Counted from the stretch's first letter, positions 7,260-15,733 are shown. The stretch: DNA of 64,000 nucleotides from Sphingobacterium sp. ML3W (GCF_029542085.1 NZ_CP107036.1:868001-932000); one strand, 5' to 3'. Made by a program: numbers and translations. Notes: a model not told the origin generated them from the letters alone.

Positions 7260-9110
7260 ATGACTGATTTATCAACTTTGATTTTTATGGAAAAGATAAT
7301 AGATGCAAATCCGGCCAGTTTTCCTCCAAAAAACCCTGAAGAAATGAATTCTGTTTTTACACTAGGTTATTTACTTGATACTACGTTCCTTAAACCTGAA
7401 TTTAATTACTTGGATAAGTTTCCCAATATTGACGGGTATATTACAATTGTAAATGAGCGTGAACAACCAATCGGCAAAGTAGAGGTACAAATAAAGACGC
7501 TTCCTGACAATTTAATTGGTAATCCAAAATTCCAATGTCCAAAAGAGTTTCTTTCTTATTGTGAAAGCGCTCCTTTACCAGTTATGCTAATCGTAGTGAA
7601 TAAAAAATTTAGTAAAGCTTTTTGGTTAAATATTGACAGGAATTTTCTAAACAGCTTAAAAATTAAGGGGGATACGGTATCGTTAAAATTTCCACTAACA
7701 CAAGTTATTAGTCTCAAAGCAAGAAAGTATATAAAGGAATGGAAATTAATTGTTGCTGAGCATTTACGAAGATTGGTTTACTTTCCTTTATTGGAAACTA
7801 AGCATAAAGCATTACAGGAAAAATATGATTATCTGAAATCATTTCCTAAACCAGTACATAATTTGCCACCTCAGGATTTTTCACAATTACAGTCATTTAT
7901 AGATACCTATAATAATCTTGTAATGGACAAATTTCCAATTCTTAAAGAACTTTATTACGCTGAATTTTGGAAAATTGGAATAGGATATTCCTCATTTCTG
8001 GATAAAAGTATAAACTATCTCCTTTATCCTATCCGTTATGGTGAAAACGATCTTTTAATAAGAGAAATCTCTGAAGAAGAAATTCTCAGTACTCCGAAAG
8101 CAATATCCTGGCATAACCAATATGTTGAAAACCCAATAAAAGACAATCCTATCAGGTATGCCTGGGACCAAGTTAGTAACGATATTATTGAGGTAGTATC
8201 AGAGCCAATCGTTAAGTTAGTTTCTTTTCCGCTTGCGACAGAATTTTTAATTGCTCAAATTGATAAGGTGTATTTTATTCTTAATCAACGGATGCAAAAT
8301 AAGTATAATCTCTCAACTATCTTGGAAAGATTGAATCTATTATACCCGCTATGGCTTGATGAGGTATATGGCGTAGACGATAACCAAGAAGTTGAATTTT
8401 CTTATATTCAATTACATGATTTAGTGGAAAGGGATACGGGGAGAAATGGTCTATTAAGAGCAATTTTGAAGTACAGAAAGGGCGTTAAAAAGAAAAATAA
8501 TGTAGACATAAAAAGGTTTGATATTGATGAAGATTATTTAAATACATCGATAAAAATGTATAGATCTATAAATCAAAATGTAATAAAAAGGTTGTATCCT
8601 CCAAATAATTATAGTAAAAGAGTAGCAGGGTTAAATTATATATGGAATTTTATCAGCCCAGAAGAGTTCCAGGCCAAGGTACATAACATTTACAATTTCA
8701 TGCCGGCACTAATTGATGAATACGTCTCTTTGTATTTACCTTTTTTAAAGGGCCAGATTAAGTATTTCGACAACTTTGATCTGCATGTCATAAATATTGA
8801 TTTTAATGGTGGAAAGGGATTTGGCGATGGCCCTACAATTGAACACTTTTATTTGAAGGCATTGGGACCTTTCTCCCCGTTAATCAAAACCTATTTAAAT
8901 GGGGTTAATTCCCCTCTGACCTGGGGCGGTCGTTTAGAAATGAAAGTTGGAACTATTGAAATTGACAGTGTTGATTTTAGAATTATTTCATCTGGCTGGT
9001 CAGCCAGCCATGAAGAGCTTTCAGAATCTGCAATCGAAAAAATATTCAACAATTTAATCAAGGAGAAGGTAACTGAGTATTTTCAAATAAAACTGAAAGA
9101 ACTTACGTAG
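7260..9110 (+). CDS. protein with N-terminal DUF4365-like nuclease domain
   Basis: A 616-residue cytosolic protein. Residues 57-81 read IDGYITIV...GKVEVQIKTL, giving the D...E-x-Q-x-K pattern (D58, E75, Q77, K79). This is the variant PD-(D/E)xK active site of DUF4365-type domains, which occur mainly in defence islands, often fused to larger sensor or effector regions. The strand LPVMLIVVNK (about 106-115) fits the fold's next core strand. Residues 200-616 are not recognised and contain no P-loop or membrane helix. The gene stands alone, convergent with the HEPN/DGQHR pair, whose last gene ends 117 bases away. It could be a single-gene nuclease defence protein. The domain call is moderate and the overall function is unknown. 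Confidence 0.5.
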   Translation: MTDLSTLIFMEKIIDANPASFPPKNPEEMNSVFTLGYLLDTTFLKPEFNYLDKFPNIDGYITIVNEREQPIGKVEVQIKTLPDNLIGNPKFQCPKEFLSYCESAPLPVMLIVVNKKFSKAFWLNIDRNFLNSLKIKGDTVSLKFPLTQVISLKARKYIKEWKLIVAEHLRRLVYFPLLETKHKALQEKYDYLKSFPKPVHNLPPQDFSQLQSFIDTYNNLVMDKFPILKELYYAEFWKIGIGYSSFLDKSINYLLYPIRYGENDLLIREISEEEILSTPKAISWHNQYVENPIKDNPIRYAWDQVSNDIIEVVSEPIVKLVSFPLATEFLIAQIDKVYFILNQRMQNKYNLSTILERLNLLYPLWLDEVYGVDDNQEVEFSYIQLHDLVERDTGRNGLLRAILKYRKGVKKKNNVDIKRFDIDEDYLNTSIKMYRSINQNVIKRLYPPNNYSKRVAGLNYIWNFISPEEFQAKVHNIYNFMPALIDEYVSLYLPFLKGQIKYFDNFDLHVINIDFNGGKGFGDGPTIEHFYLKALGPFSPLIKTYLNGVNSPLTWGGRLEMKVGTIEIDSVDFRIISSGWSASHEELSESAIEKIFNNLIKEKVTEYFQIKLKELT

Positions 9111-9227
9111 TGTCGTACAAGATCGGAATCAGATGGTATACTTATTCAAATATCCATTGCCATGCCAGATCTTTCCAATTGGTGATCGTTTTTGGCCTTG
9201 CCGATTTTTCCAATCCCCTATTGTAGT

Positions 9228-10199
9228 TCATAGGCCAGATACGTTGATATTGTAAATTTTTGAATAACCAATATTCAGAAATGACTTGCCATTGCCACAT
9301 CTTTTAGTCATATCTTGACATATGGTGTGGGCTAGACTAATAATGAACATACACGTATTAGAAAATCTAAGCAATTCCTTTCCTATTAGGTTTGATAATT
9401 CAATAGTTAAAGGATCGTTCTTCCAAGATTGTAAATTCTTTAGAATATCAGAGGAACAGCTAATTGTTGTATCATAAGGATGCCAAGCTCCATGAATATG
9501 CTTGTAATTTAAATCATTTCTTATTCTTGATAGCCAACTATAATCGGATGATCCAACATAAGATAAGTTTTGCAATAACTTATCTAATTGATTAGTTAAT
9601 GGTTGGACTTCTGGATTACTAACTTTTGTAAGAATATCTACAGAAATATTTCTAATTTTTTCGCCGAATAATTTCCATAAAGCAACATGCGAACCTCCAT
9701 CTTTCTTAACGTCAATTTTTTTACAATTTATATCAAAAGAATTCTTGCCAAAGTCTATTAAATAGTAACCAGATTCAATACTTATACCATTTAAATTTGA
9801 AAATAGATCTGCGACTTGCTTTATTGATTTAATTGATTCTGAATCAAATTGGGACAATGAATAACCAAGAAATCTTAAAATTAAATGAGCAGCATAATAT
9901 GCAGAATAGTATTGTTTGATTAATAGCCAACTTATATTTTTAGGAAGGATTTGTAGATCATCTATTTTGATTATACTTTCTAAACATGCTGTGGCAAATC
10001 TATTACAATCTTTAGATAATGGTTGCAAAAATGCCTGTCGATTATAACAAGAAATAATAAATTCATCTTTTAATACTTGTGAATTTATTTGATAATCATT
10101 TTTAGATTTAATCCATTCATTGAAAGTCACCGAATTATTGATTGTTATATTGTTCAAACCAAAAGCCCAATATTGTCTGAATACATCATCAAATGTCAT
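9228..10199 (-). CDS. HEPN-like partner of the DGQHR protein
   Basis: A 323-residue helical protein. It carries YYSAYYAAH at about 97-105, a segment often seen in the first helices of HEPN domains, and RIRNDLNYKH at about 225-234. The latter provides an R-x6-H motif (R227, H234), within the R-x4-6-H range of catalytic HEPN proteins. It lies one base downstream of the DGQHR gene on the same strand, so the two are surely co-transcribed and probably act as a pair. A nuclease effector controlled by, or guided through, the DGQHR protein is plausible. The fold assignment rests on these two motifs. The 3' end faces the convergent DUF4365-like gene. Confidence 0.5.
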   Translation of the reverse strand: MTFDDVFRQYWAFGLNNITINNSVTFNEWIKSKNDYQINSQVLKDEFIISCYNRQAFLQPLSKDCNRFATACLESIIKIDDLQILPKNISWLLIKQYYSAYYAAHLILRFLGYSLSQFDSESIKSIKQVADLFSNLNGISIESGYYLIDFGKNSFDINCKKIDVKKDGGSHVALWKLFGEKIRNISVDILTKVSNPEVQPLTNQLDKLLQNLSYVGSSDYSWLSRIRNDLNYKHIHGAWHPYDTTISCSSDILKNLQSWKNDPLTIELSNLIGKELLRFSNTCMFIISLAHTICQDMTKRCGNGKSFLNIGYSKIYNINVSGL

Positions 10200-10200
10200 A

Positions 10201-11172
10201 TTACAACGTAAAGTCTGTTTTCAAACAATCTAAAAGATAATTAGATAAATCTTTATAAGATCCCCCGGGTTTAGAAATTTTCGTAGGTTTAAGTTTAACG
10301 AATAGGGGTGAAAGAATTTCAGAAAAACTTTCTGTCAAATAATTTGAGTACTTATCTTTAGTTCTTTGAGCTACATGTGGGAAAATAGAAATTATAGATT
10401 TAAATACTGTTGAATTTGTAATAGATCTTTCTAAACCTAATTTCCGAAGGCCATTGTACATTGCAACAAGGTAGCTATTACATATCTCATAAACTTCCTG
10501 TGATTCTTTATCTCCAAAATATTTTGTTACCAAGGACATAGCTGAGTTAAATGCCACTCGAGATAACTTTAACCTTGACTTATCAGCAGGACTTGTTAAA
10601 CCCAATAAAATACTATTTGAGCTTTCATGAAATAAATCAAAGATTTCCCTTAGGAATGCTTCATTATTGTTCTCATATTCAGCAAGATTTTTAATGTCAA
10701 AAAGTAATTCGTTAGGTACTGGTTTTTGCTTAGTATTAATGTCAATGAATATTCTTGATTCATCTCGTCTGGATAAATTATTATAAATTACAACTGGGAT
10801 TCTAACTGATGTTTTGGCTAAATTAAATCCATACACACGATGTTGTCCATCAAGTATTAAAAATGCTTTGGGATGTTCTTTAAATCTCATTGTTTTACCT
10901 TTTCCAGTTATTTCTAGTTGAGCTTCTGGCTGAGCGGATAATACTATTGCTGTAGGAATTGTACCAAGTCCATTGTCAATATAATCTGCTATTTGTTGCG
11001 CCCTTTTCTCATCTAATAATCTTTGAAACCCTTCTTTTGGATCATCTTCTCTTGAAGAAATAAAACAAGTTTTTGCTAAAATTTCGGATGGGACAGTCAG
11101 AGTATAGAATTTGTGTTCTCCTTGAGATACTAAACTTATTGAATAGCTGTGTAATATATCTTCTTTATTCAT
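10201..11172 (-). CDS. DGQHR-domain (DndB-like) protein
   Basis: A 323-residue protein with the diagnostic DGQHR motif at residues 108-112 in ILDGQHRVYGF, followed by FIDINTKQKPV at about 142-152, a second conserved block of the family. DGQHR proteins are related to DndB, the regulator of DNA phosphorothioation, and to DpdB of 7-deazaguanine DNA modification. They share a ParB/sulfiredoxin-like nucleotidase fold. None of the DNA-modification enzymes of those pathways is visible in the window, so this is an orphan DGQHR gene. Its only operon partner is the downstream HEPN-like gene of coincidentally equal length. The ATG at 11172 fits the conserved N-terminus. Role unknown, probably defence or regulation of a DNA-linked response. 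Confidence 0.75.
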   Translation of the reverse strand: MNKEDILHSYSISLVSQGEHKFYTLTVPSEILAKTCFISSREDDPKEGFQRLLDEKRAQQIADYIDNGLGTIPTAIVLSAQPEAQLEITGKGKTMRFKEHPKAFLILDGQHRVYGFNLAKTSVRIPVVIYNNLSRRDESRIFIDINTKQKPVPNELLFDIKNLAEYENNNEAFLREIFDLFHESSNSILLGLTSPADKSRLKLSRVAFNSAMSLVTKYFGDKESQEVYEICNSYLVAMYNGLRKLGLERSITNSTVFKSIISIFPHVAQRTKDKYSNYLTESFSEILSPLFVKLKPTKISKPGGSYKDLSNYLLDCLKTDFTL

Positions 11173-11484
11173 TTTTTAATCTTTATATGGCATTGCTATT
11201 GGGAACTTTCCGGCATTAAGATACGGTAAAGTTTATTATTATGAAAACTTGTTTCATAAAATATTGTGATAAAGACGAATCAAGGAGAGCGTCATAGTTA
11301 GTAATAAATGGTGTAACAAGACTATAGCGAAAACTGTGTTGGAGGGTATTTGCCTTATACGGTTCTTACTTTACAACGGTAGATGAAATTGGAATCGTTC
11401 GTACCCAATTGAAAGGATGATGGGAGCTATCAATATCGTGGCTCCCCAATGCTCAAAAATATATAGCCATCGCATGCGCACTAA
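11173..11484. other. gap between two leftward units, nothing recognised
   Basis: These 312 bases separate the HIT gene's stop from the start of the DGQHR gene, which reads away leftward. The sequence is AT-rich near the DGQHR start and more mixed towards the HIT gene. I see no coding frame, strong hairpin or clear promoter element. The DGQHR promoter must lie here. Confidence 0.35.
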
Positions 11485-11859
11485 TTAATAACTTCCTTTA
11501 CTCGGTATAACATGCCGCACACCACCTCTCGGATTTTCCATGTCGCCAGCATAGCGCGGAATCAAGTGGCAATGAAAATGGAAGACCGTTTGACCGGCAG
11601 ATTCGCCGCAGTTCATGCCAATGTTATAACCGTCAGGTGTGAACTCAGATTCTACTAGTGATCTAGCTAGACCAATCGCGTTATCCAGATCAGCTTTCTC
11701 ATTTGGGCTAAGTTCAAAATAATCAGTGCGAAGTTCCTTGCTTATAATTAAGGTATGACCTGGACTTACTGGAAATCCATCACGGATTAGGAAGAAATGT
11801 TGCGTTTCTCCGATCTGTTTATCAGTTGGTAATTCTAAAAAGTTTTTAATGCTACTCAT
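11485..11859 (-). CDS. HIT-family nucleotide hydrolase
   Basis: A 124-residue HIT protein counted from the ATG at 11859, which begins MSSIKNFLEL and sits two bases after the stop of the upstream HNH gene. A longer frame reaching back to 11898 would overlap that gene and lacks conservation. Residues 94-98 are the histidine triad HFHCH, followed by LIPR. The upstream GMNCGESAGQTV is the usual lead-in. HIT enzymes cleave nucleotide phosphoanhydride or phosphoramidate bonds in the cytosol, for example dinucleoside polyphosphates or adenylylated intermediates. This is the last gene of a five-gene operon with a NUDIX enzyme and two HNH proteins, so it probably processes a nucleotide linked to that system. 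Confidence 0.85.
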   Translation of the reverse strand: MSSIKNFLELPTDKQIGETQHFFLIRDGFPVSPGHTLIISKELRTDYFELSPNEKADLDNAIGLARSLVESEFTPDGYNIGMNCGESAGQTVFHFHCHLIPRYAGDMENPRGGVRHVIPSKGSY

Positions 11860-11861
11860 GG

Positions 11862-12887
11862 CTAAAAATTTCCTGGCAGTTCGATCCACGGCTCCCATTC
11901 ATGGATAGAGTGGGAGAGTGCTAGGTTATACTGCGTTTGCAGAAAGATACGTCTTTTTTCCTTATTTTTCCCTGTTTGATTAATAATTGTTTCGGCCAGC
12001 GGATGCTTACTTTCAATATAGAACTCGTTGCGGTTATATAACCTTTCCAAGTAGCGTCGATGCGGAACCCTTGCACTTTTATCGCTATTGATCTTTGGAT
12101 CTGCCAATACGAGGTTCCAAACGCCGTTAATATTTGCTTCCTCTGCTGTATGTGCTCGCTTGTTGAGATGGGGGAGGAAGTGATCCACTTCACAAATATT
12201 CTTTGATCCTTTGTTTACAAAAATATCTTGATAGGAATAGAAGCATTTCCCTTTTTGGTAACCGTTTAATGCATCTCTTACAGAAGTAATATTAATCCTT
12301 CGCATGTATGAATCGACAAACAATTCCTGTTTTAAAGAATCGTGCTTTACTTCTAATAGGTTAGGATTTAGCTGTAGATTCCAAGCCGTTTCGACCAGGT
12401 TCCATCTGGCGTCAACTTCCTGCTCGAAATTGATAAATTGAAGAGCTTCCCTTAATTTAAATATATTGTCTGTGAGAATGATCTCTTTCTTGCCATCTCC
12501 ATAGCTTTTTTGATAAAAAGGATCTTTGATAATGTCTCCATTTACATTTTGAAAGGCGTCAACAACATTTACAAAACCGAGTTTGACCGTCGCTTGGATC
12601 AACTGATCTTCAGAAATCCTACCAGCCACAAAATCACGACAAGTATTTAGAAATTTGCTAGAAGAAGAATTTCCTTGCTTATCACTCTTCCGAAGATGCT
12701 CAACAACATTCCTCGAGAAGGGCGCTGCTAAATCTTCTAAAGACAACGACGATTTGCCAGAACGCAATAGCTCAATCATTGCCTTTGCAAATGCAAACTT
12801 ATAGGTAGCTGAGTTTTTACCAAACAAAATAATGGCGCGCCATTGGGATTCAAGGCTTGGATCGTTTATCTGAAATTGCGTTGCCAC
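11862..12887 (-). CDS. HNH-endonuclease-like protein
   Basis: A 341-residue protein starting at a GTG two bases after the NUDIX stop; no in-frame ATG occurs until about residue 37, so the GTG is the likely start. The C-terminal third carries an HNH-type centre: EVDHFLPH at about 233-240, then NGVWNLVLAD at 254-263 and a further Asn at 267. The N-terminal 200 residues are helical and unrecognised, and may bind DNA or a partner. It is a second, unrelated HNH protein in the same operon as the SRA-HNH enzyme. A nuclease acting with NUDIX and HIT phosphohydrolases is unusual. Function beyond metal-dependent phosphodiester cleavage is inference. Confidence 0.65.
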   Translation of the reverse strand: MATQFQINDPSLESQWRAIILFGKNSATYKFAFAKAMIELLRSGKSSLSLEDLAAPFSRNVVEHLRKSDKQGNSSSSKFLNTCRDFVAGRISEDQLIQATVKLGFVNVVDAFQNVNGDIIKDPFYQKSYGDGKKEIILTDNIFKLREALQFINFEQEVDARWNLVETAWNLQLNPNLLEVKHDSLKQELFVDSYMRRINITSVRDALNGYQKGKCFYSYQDIFVNKGSKNICEVDHFLPHLNKRAHTAEEANINGVWNLVLADPKINSDKSARVPHRRYLERLYNRNEFYIESKHPLAETIINQTGKNKEKRRIFLQTQYNLALSHSIHEWEPWIELPGNF

Positions 12888-12889
12888 TG

Positions 12890-13291
12890 CTATTTTATTT
12901 TGGAGTACATTTCTATCAAGCTTTTTGCAATTGGAATATCAGCAGGAGCAAGTTTCCAGTTTAATAGATCGCTGACCTTTACCCATTCAAGTTGATCATG
13001 ATCTGTGGACTCTGTTGCTATATTTTCAGTTTCACATATGAAAGAAATCAATTCAATACTACTTTTATCATAATGATGAACAGTATTAAAAAAGTGCTGT
13101 TTGATATTCACTTTCAAATTAAGTTCTTCAATTAACTCGCGAGTTAGAGATTGCTCATAAGACTCAGATTCCTCAACCTTACCTCCCGGAAACTCCCAAT
13201 AGCCACCTAGCGACTTCTCTGGCTTCCGTCGACAAATCAGGACGAGATCATCTTTGAAAATAATCCCACAAACAACTTTAATGATAACCAT
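12890..13291 (-). CDS. NUDIX pyrophosphohydrolase, MutT-like
   Basis: A 133-residue NUDIX enzyme of the (deoxy)nucleoside triphosphate pyrophosphohydrolase type. The NUDIX box runs from G37 to L59 (GKVEESE...RELIEELNL) with E43, R51, E52, E55 and E56 in place. Only the late glycine is replaced by Asn. RRKPEKSLGGYWEFPGG just upstream is typical of MutT-like proteins. Such enzymes hydrolyse (d)NTPs or damaged or modified nucleotides to monophosphates. Its start overlaps the end of the SRA-HNH gene by 14 bases, so it is translationally coupled to a modified-DNA nuclease. This suggests removal of modified dNTPs or a nucleotide-derived signal rather than general 8-oxo-dGTP housekeeping, but that is inference. 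Confidence 0.85.
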   Translation of the reverse strand: MVIIKVVCGIIFKDDLVLICRRKPEKSLGGYWEFPGGKVEESESYEQSLTRELIEELNLKVNIKQHFFNTVHHYDKSSIELISFICETENIATESTDHDQLEWVKVSDLLNWKLAPADIPIAKSLIEMYSKIK

Positions 13292-14159
13292 GTGATTCTC
13301 TATGATATTTAAGATTCTTGTTATTTAGTTTATGTGAAGGATGTAAGAACAACTTACCAGAAACTTCACCCATCAATTCAAGATCATCTTTAATGGAAAA
13401 ACTTCCTTTATCGAACATAACGTGGTGATTTGGGCAAAGACAAAGCAAATTATCTGAACTATCATGACCATTATGCGGTGTCCCCAGGGGTTTGATATGT
13501 GCTCCTTCGGCGTAATGTCCCGTTTTGGTAGGAACTCCAAACTGGCAGACTTGACATTTAAAATCATAAAGTTTTTTAATGTCATGAGCCATCTTTGTAT
13601 CGCGAATTATTCTAACGATTGATCCTGTTTTACGCTTTGTTGCCTCGTTGGATATCTTTAATTCGATCTTTTCAGCAGTCTTTTTGAGATCATTGTCGCC
13701 TATATAGAGAAGTTTAAATCGACATATTTTAAACCCACTTTTTCCAACTTCTTCCCATGCATCGACAACACTATACAATCCGCCATATGTATATCCTTTC
13801 TTCGGAGAATAAGGGGATTTGTGTGTAGAACCACGAATAACGCGTACAGGAAGACCTTCATCCTGACTTTTTCGTAGACCAGCATTACCTCGGTTATACC
13901 ATGATTGGTCTTCGATCTGTTTTCCAGTGTTTTGATCATTACCTCCTGCACCAGTATAGATGATTTCTTCTCCATTATCTTCATCATCTTCATATCCTCC
14001 AGATAAAACAATTGCTGCTGTACCCGTGGTGCCATTCCCATCGATTCCTGCTCCCCAATTACGATGAAAACTGGAAGGCATCATTTCTTTTCTGCCTTCA
14101 AACCAATGTCCCTCGGGTATATTTGGGATCTCTCCAAAAATTATAGGTCTAGTTGCCAT
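13278..14159 (-). CDS. SRA-HNH modification-dependent endonuclease (type IV-like)
   Basis: A 293-residue two-domain protein. The N-terminal SRA (YDG) domain spans about residues 5-160. It has FHRNWGAGIDG at 31-41, YTGAGG at 68-73 and KGYTYGGLYSVVDAW at 121-135, a YGG variant of the YDG motif. SRA domains flip out and bind modified cytosines. The C-terminal HNH domain has a CQVC pair at 202-205, AEGAHIKPL at 217-225 and LLCLCPNHHVMFDKG at 238-252, so the four zinc cysteines and the HNH residues look intact. This matches SRA-HNH type IV restriction enzymes that cut DNA carrying methylated or hydroxymethylated cytosine. It is followed without a gap by NUDIX, HNH and HIT genes and preceded by an XRE regulator. 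Confidence 0.85.
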   Translation of the reverse strand: MATRPIIFGEIPNIPEGHWFEGRKEMMPSSFHRNWGAGIDGNGTTGTAAIVLSGGYEDDEDNGEEIIYTGAGGNDQNTGKQIEDQSWYNRGNAGLRKSQDEGLPVRVIRGSTHKSPYSPKKGYTYGGLYSVVDAWEEVGKSGFKICRFKLLYIGDNDLKKTAEKIELKISNEATKRKTGSIVRIIRDTKMAHDIKKLYDFKCQVCQFGVPTKTGHYAEGAHIKPLGTPHNGHDSSDNLLCLCPNHHVMFDKGSFSIKDDLELMGEVSGKLFLHPSHKLNNKNLKYHRESHGYH

Positions 14160-14203
14160 GAGTTACTTTAACTTAGCACGTTTAGTTTTAAGGTTATTTA
14201 TTA

Positions 14204-14407
14204 TTATTCCCAAGTTGTTGGGTAGAAGAGCTCCCTTATATCCACTCTTAGATATTCGGCTATCTTATAAAATTTTAATACGTCAGGTTGTTGTTTATTA
14301 TTAACCCATCGGGACACAGTTGCTTCGTTAACACCAAATAGATTTATCAAATCACTGTTTTTCTTTCCCTTTTCAATCAACACCTCAGCAATGCGATTTA
14401 TTTTCAT
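14204..14407 (-). CDS. XRE-family regulator of the SRA-HNH operon
   Basis: A 67-residue protein that is almost entirely one helix-turn-helix domain, with NLFGVNEATVSRWVNNK at about 22-38 as the recognition region and YLRVDIRELF near the end. Such minimal XRE proteins resemble the C (controller) proteins of restriction systems. It sits 44 bases upstream of the SRA-HNH gene in the same direction. Autoregulation and control of the four downstream genes is the likely role. The ATG at 14407 gives the normal N-terminus for the family. A rightward promoter-like element lies immediately upstream on the opposite strand, so the regulator may also act on a divergent transcript. Confidence 0.8.
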   Translation of the reverse strand: MKINRIAEVLIEKGKKNSDLINLFGVNEATVSRWVNNKQQPDVLKFYKIAEYLRVDIRELFYPTTWE

Positions 14408-14428
14408 AATATTCTTTTTAGAAATTTC

Positions 14429-14459
14429 TTGACTTTTATAATCATGTTTTGTATATTTG
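14429..14459 (+). promoter_or_regulatory. promoter-like TTG-N20-TATATTTG facing right
   Basis: TTG at 14429-14431 and TATATTTG at 14452-14459 are separated by 20 bases, an exact fit to the Bacteroidota TTG-N19/20-TAnnTTTG pattern. It points away from the XRE gene into a ~900-base stretch without a clear gene. AT-rich chance match cannot be excluded. Confidence 0.45.
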
Positions 14460-15358
14460 ATTAATATTTAAAGCGACTATTGAAATGGGATAACTCATTT
14501 CTTACGATGTCACTCATAAACGAGAACCGCTAATTTTCCCTATGAGTCGATCGTGAGTTCGTCGTCTATTGGATTTTGTTATCTTTGTTGATGATACTTA
14601 TCCAATAGGGCGAGCCCATGTAAGCCTTTGGGGAACCATAACTTCGGTTGTGGATGGTCTTAGCGGTACCGCGTTCAAAGCATTGGGTTCGACCTATTGG
14701 TTTTTTAACCAATTCGACCTTCCTATAGCTGTTGGGTTTCATCGTTTTTATAACCAAAAGGATTATGACAAAACGATTCAAAGACCGCCAAAAACACTGC
14801 ACTCACCTCAAGGAGGTTAGCATTCGGTTTTCCTATTCAATTCTAATAAGTAAGATTATTCCAGGGCCAGAATAATCGGTTAAAAATATAAAACCAAAAT
14901 AGGGGATAGCGGCATCCGCATAATAGTTGGTGCCGAACAGGTATTAACTAGCAAGGCCCTTAGACTAGGTTTTCCCGATCTGTATTCGATACACTACACC
15001 CTTTAATTTTGTATAATTAATAAAATTGCTCTTTCGAGACTTCTAACACCTTAAAAGTAGGGTTTTATTTTTAAACAACAAAATTAAAAACTATAATAAT
15101 GTATTGTTATTCTATACTAATTGGATCGGGTTTTTATTTTTTTCGAAAGGAAGCGCCATAACAACCCCTATAGATGACTTGTAACCAATTTTTGGGCGCT
15201 TTGCGGATCTGTTAATTTTTTATTTGTTGTATCTGCAGTGTTTAAAAAATTCTGCTAATGACAACCCTTTTTTGATGCAAAAAATTTGCAAATGGGGAAG
15301 CTATGCTCTTTTTTACTAAATAGAGCAGGGTTGAAGTCATCTTTATTGAACCTTAAAA
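14460..15358. other. gene-poor gap with one possible coding remnant
   Basis: No confident gene lies between the XRE gene and the 124-residue gene at 15359. A rightward open frame at 14569-14820 (83 codons, TTG or no proper start, containing FVDDTYPIGRAHVSLWGTIT) has plausible composition. A shorter one ends near 15005 (GAEQVLTSKALRLGF). Both look like fragments of decayed genes. A fairly GC-neutral patch between AT-rich flanks suggests inserted debris. This gap appears to be the right border of the defence-type island, because base composition and gene content change after it. Confidence 0.3.
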
Positions 15359-15733
15359 ATGAATCAAAAATATTCAAATGTGCTAGCCCTCGAGCTAGCC
15401 ATATACCAAGTACACGATCAGGGATATAATCCCTTAGATAAGATCGTCGATTTCTGGGAAAAATACGATATCAATACCATCCAGAATACGATCAATACCA
15501 TATTGAAACACGCACCTGCATATAAGAAAAGCGGCAACATCGTGCAGCTCTGCCATAAGCAGATATTTGCCGTTGATCTGATGCGGTTATTGATTGCATA
15601 CTTTCATGTGCATACGGACCATATTGACATCAGTCAGCTGGATATATCCGGTGCTGTAACCACGCAGAGTAGCCTGGATGAACTGGAGATCACCAAGCGG
15701 ATCCATGAATTCTTTGGTAGAATGGTAGACTGA
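15359..15733 (+). CDS. hypothetical protein preceding a SusC gene
   Basis: A 124-residue, mostly helical soluble protein without signal peptide. I do not recognise the family. It starts MNQKYSNVLALELAIYQ, has a Cys/His-containing stretch near residue 65 (LCHKQIF) and ends 16 bases before the SusC-like gene, in the same direction. This spacing makes it the first gene of the SusC-SusD-TlpA operon. It could be a small regulator or adaptor for that locus. No helix-turn-helix is apparent by eye. That it is a real gene is supported by regular amphipathic composition and the tight spacing. Confidence 0.6.
   Translation: MNQKYSNVLALELAIYQVHDQGYNPLDKIVDFWEKYDINTIQNTINTILKHAPAYKKSGNIVQLCHKQIFAVDLMRLLIAYFHVHTDHIDISQLDISGAVTTQSSLDELEITKRIHEFFGRMVD

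Noticed and set aside
11860..11898. N-terminal extension of the HIT gene to 11898
   Set aside because: It would overlap the upstream HNH gene and has no family similarity; the ATG at 11859 sits two bases after the previous stop.
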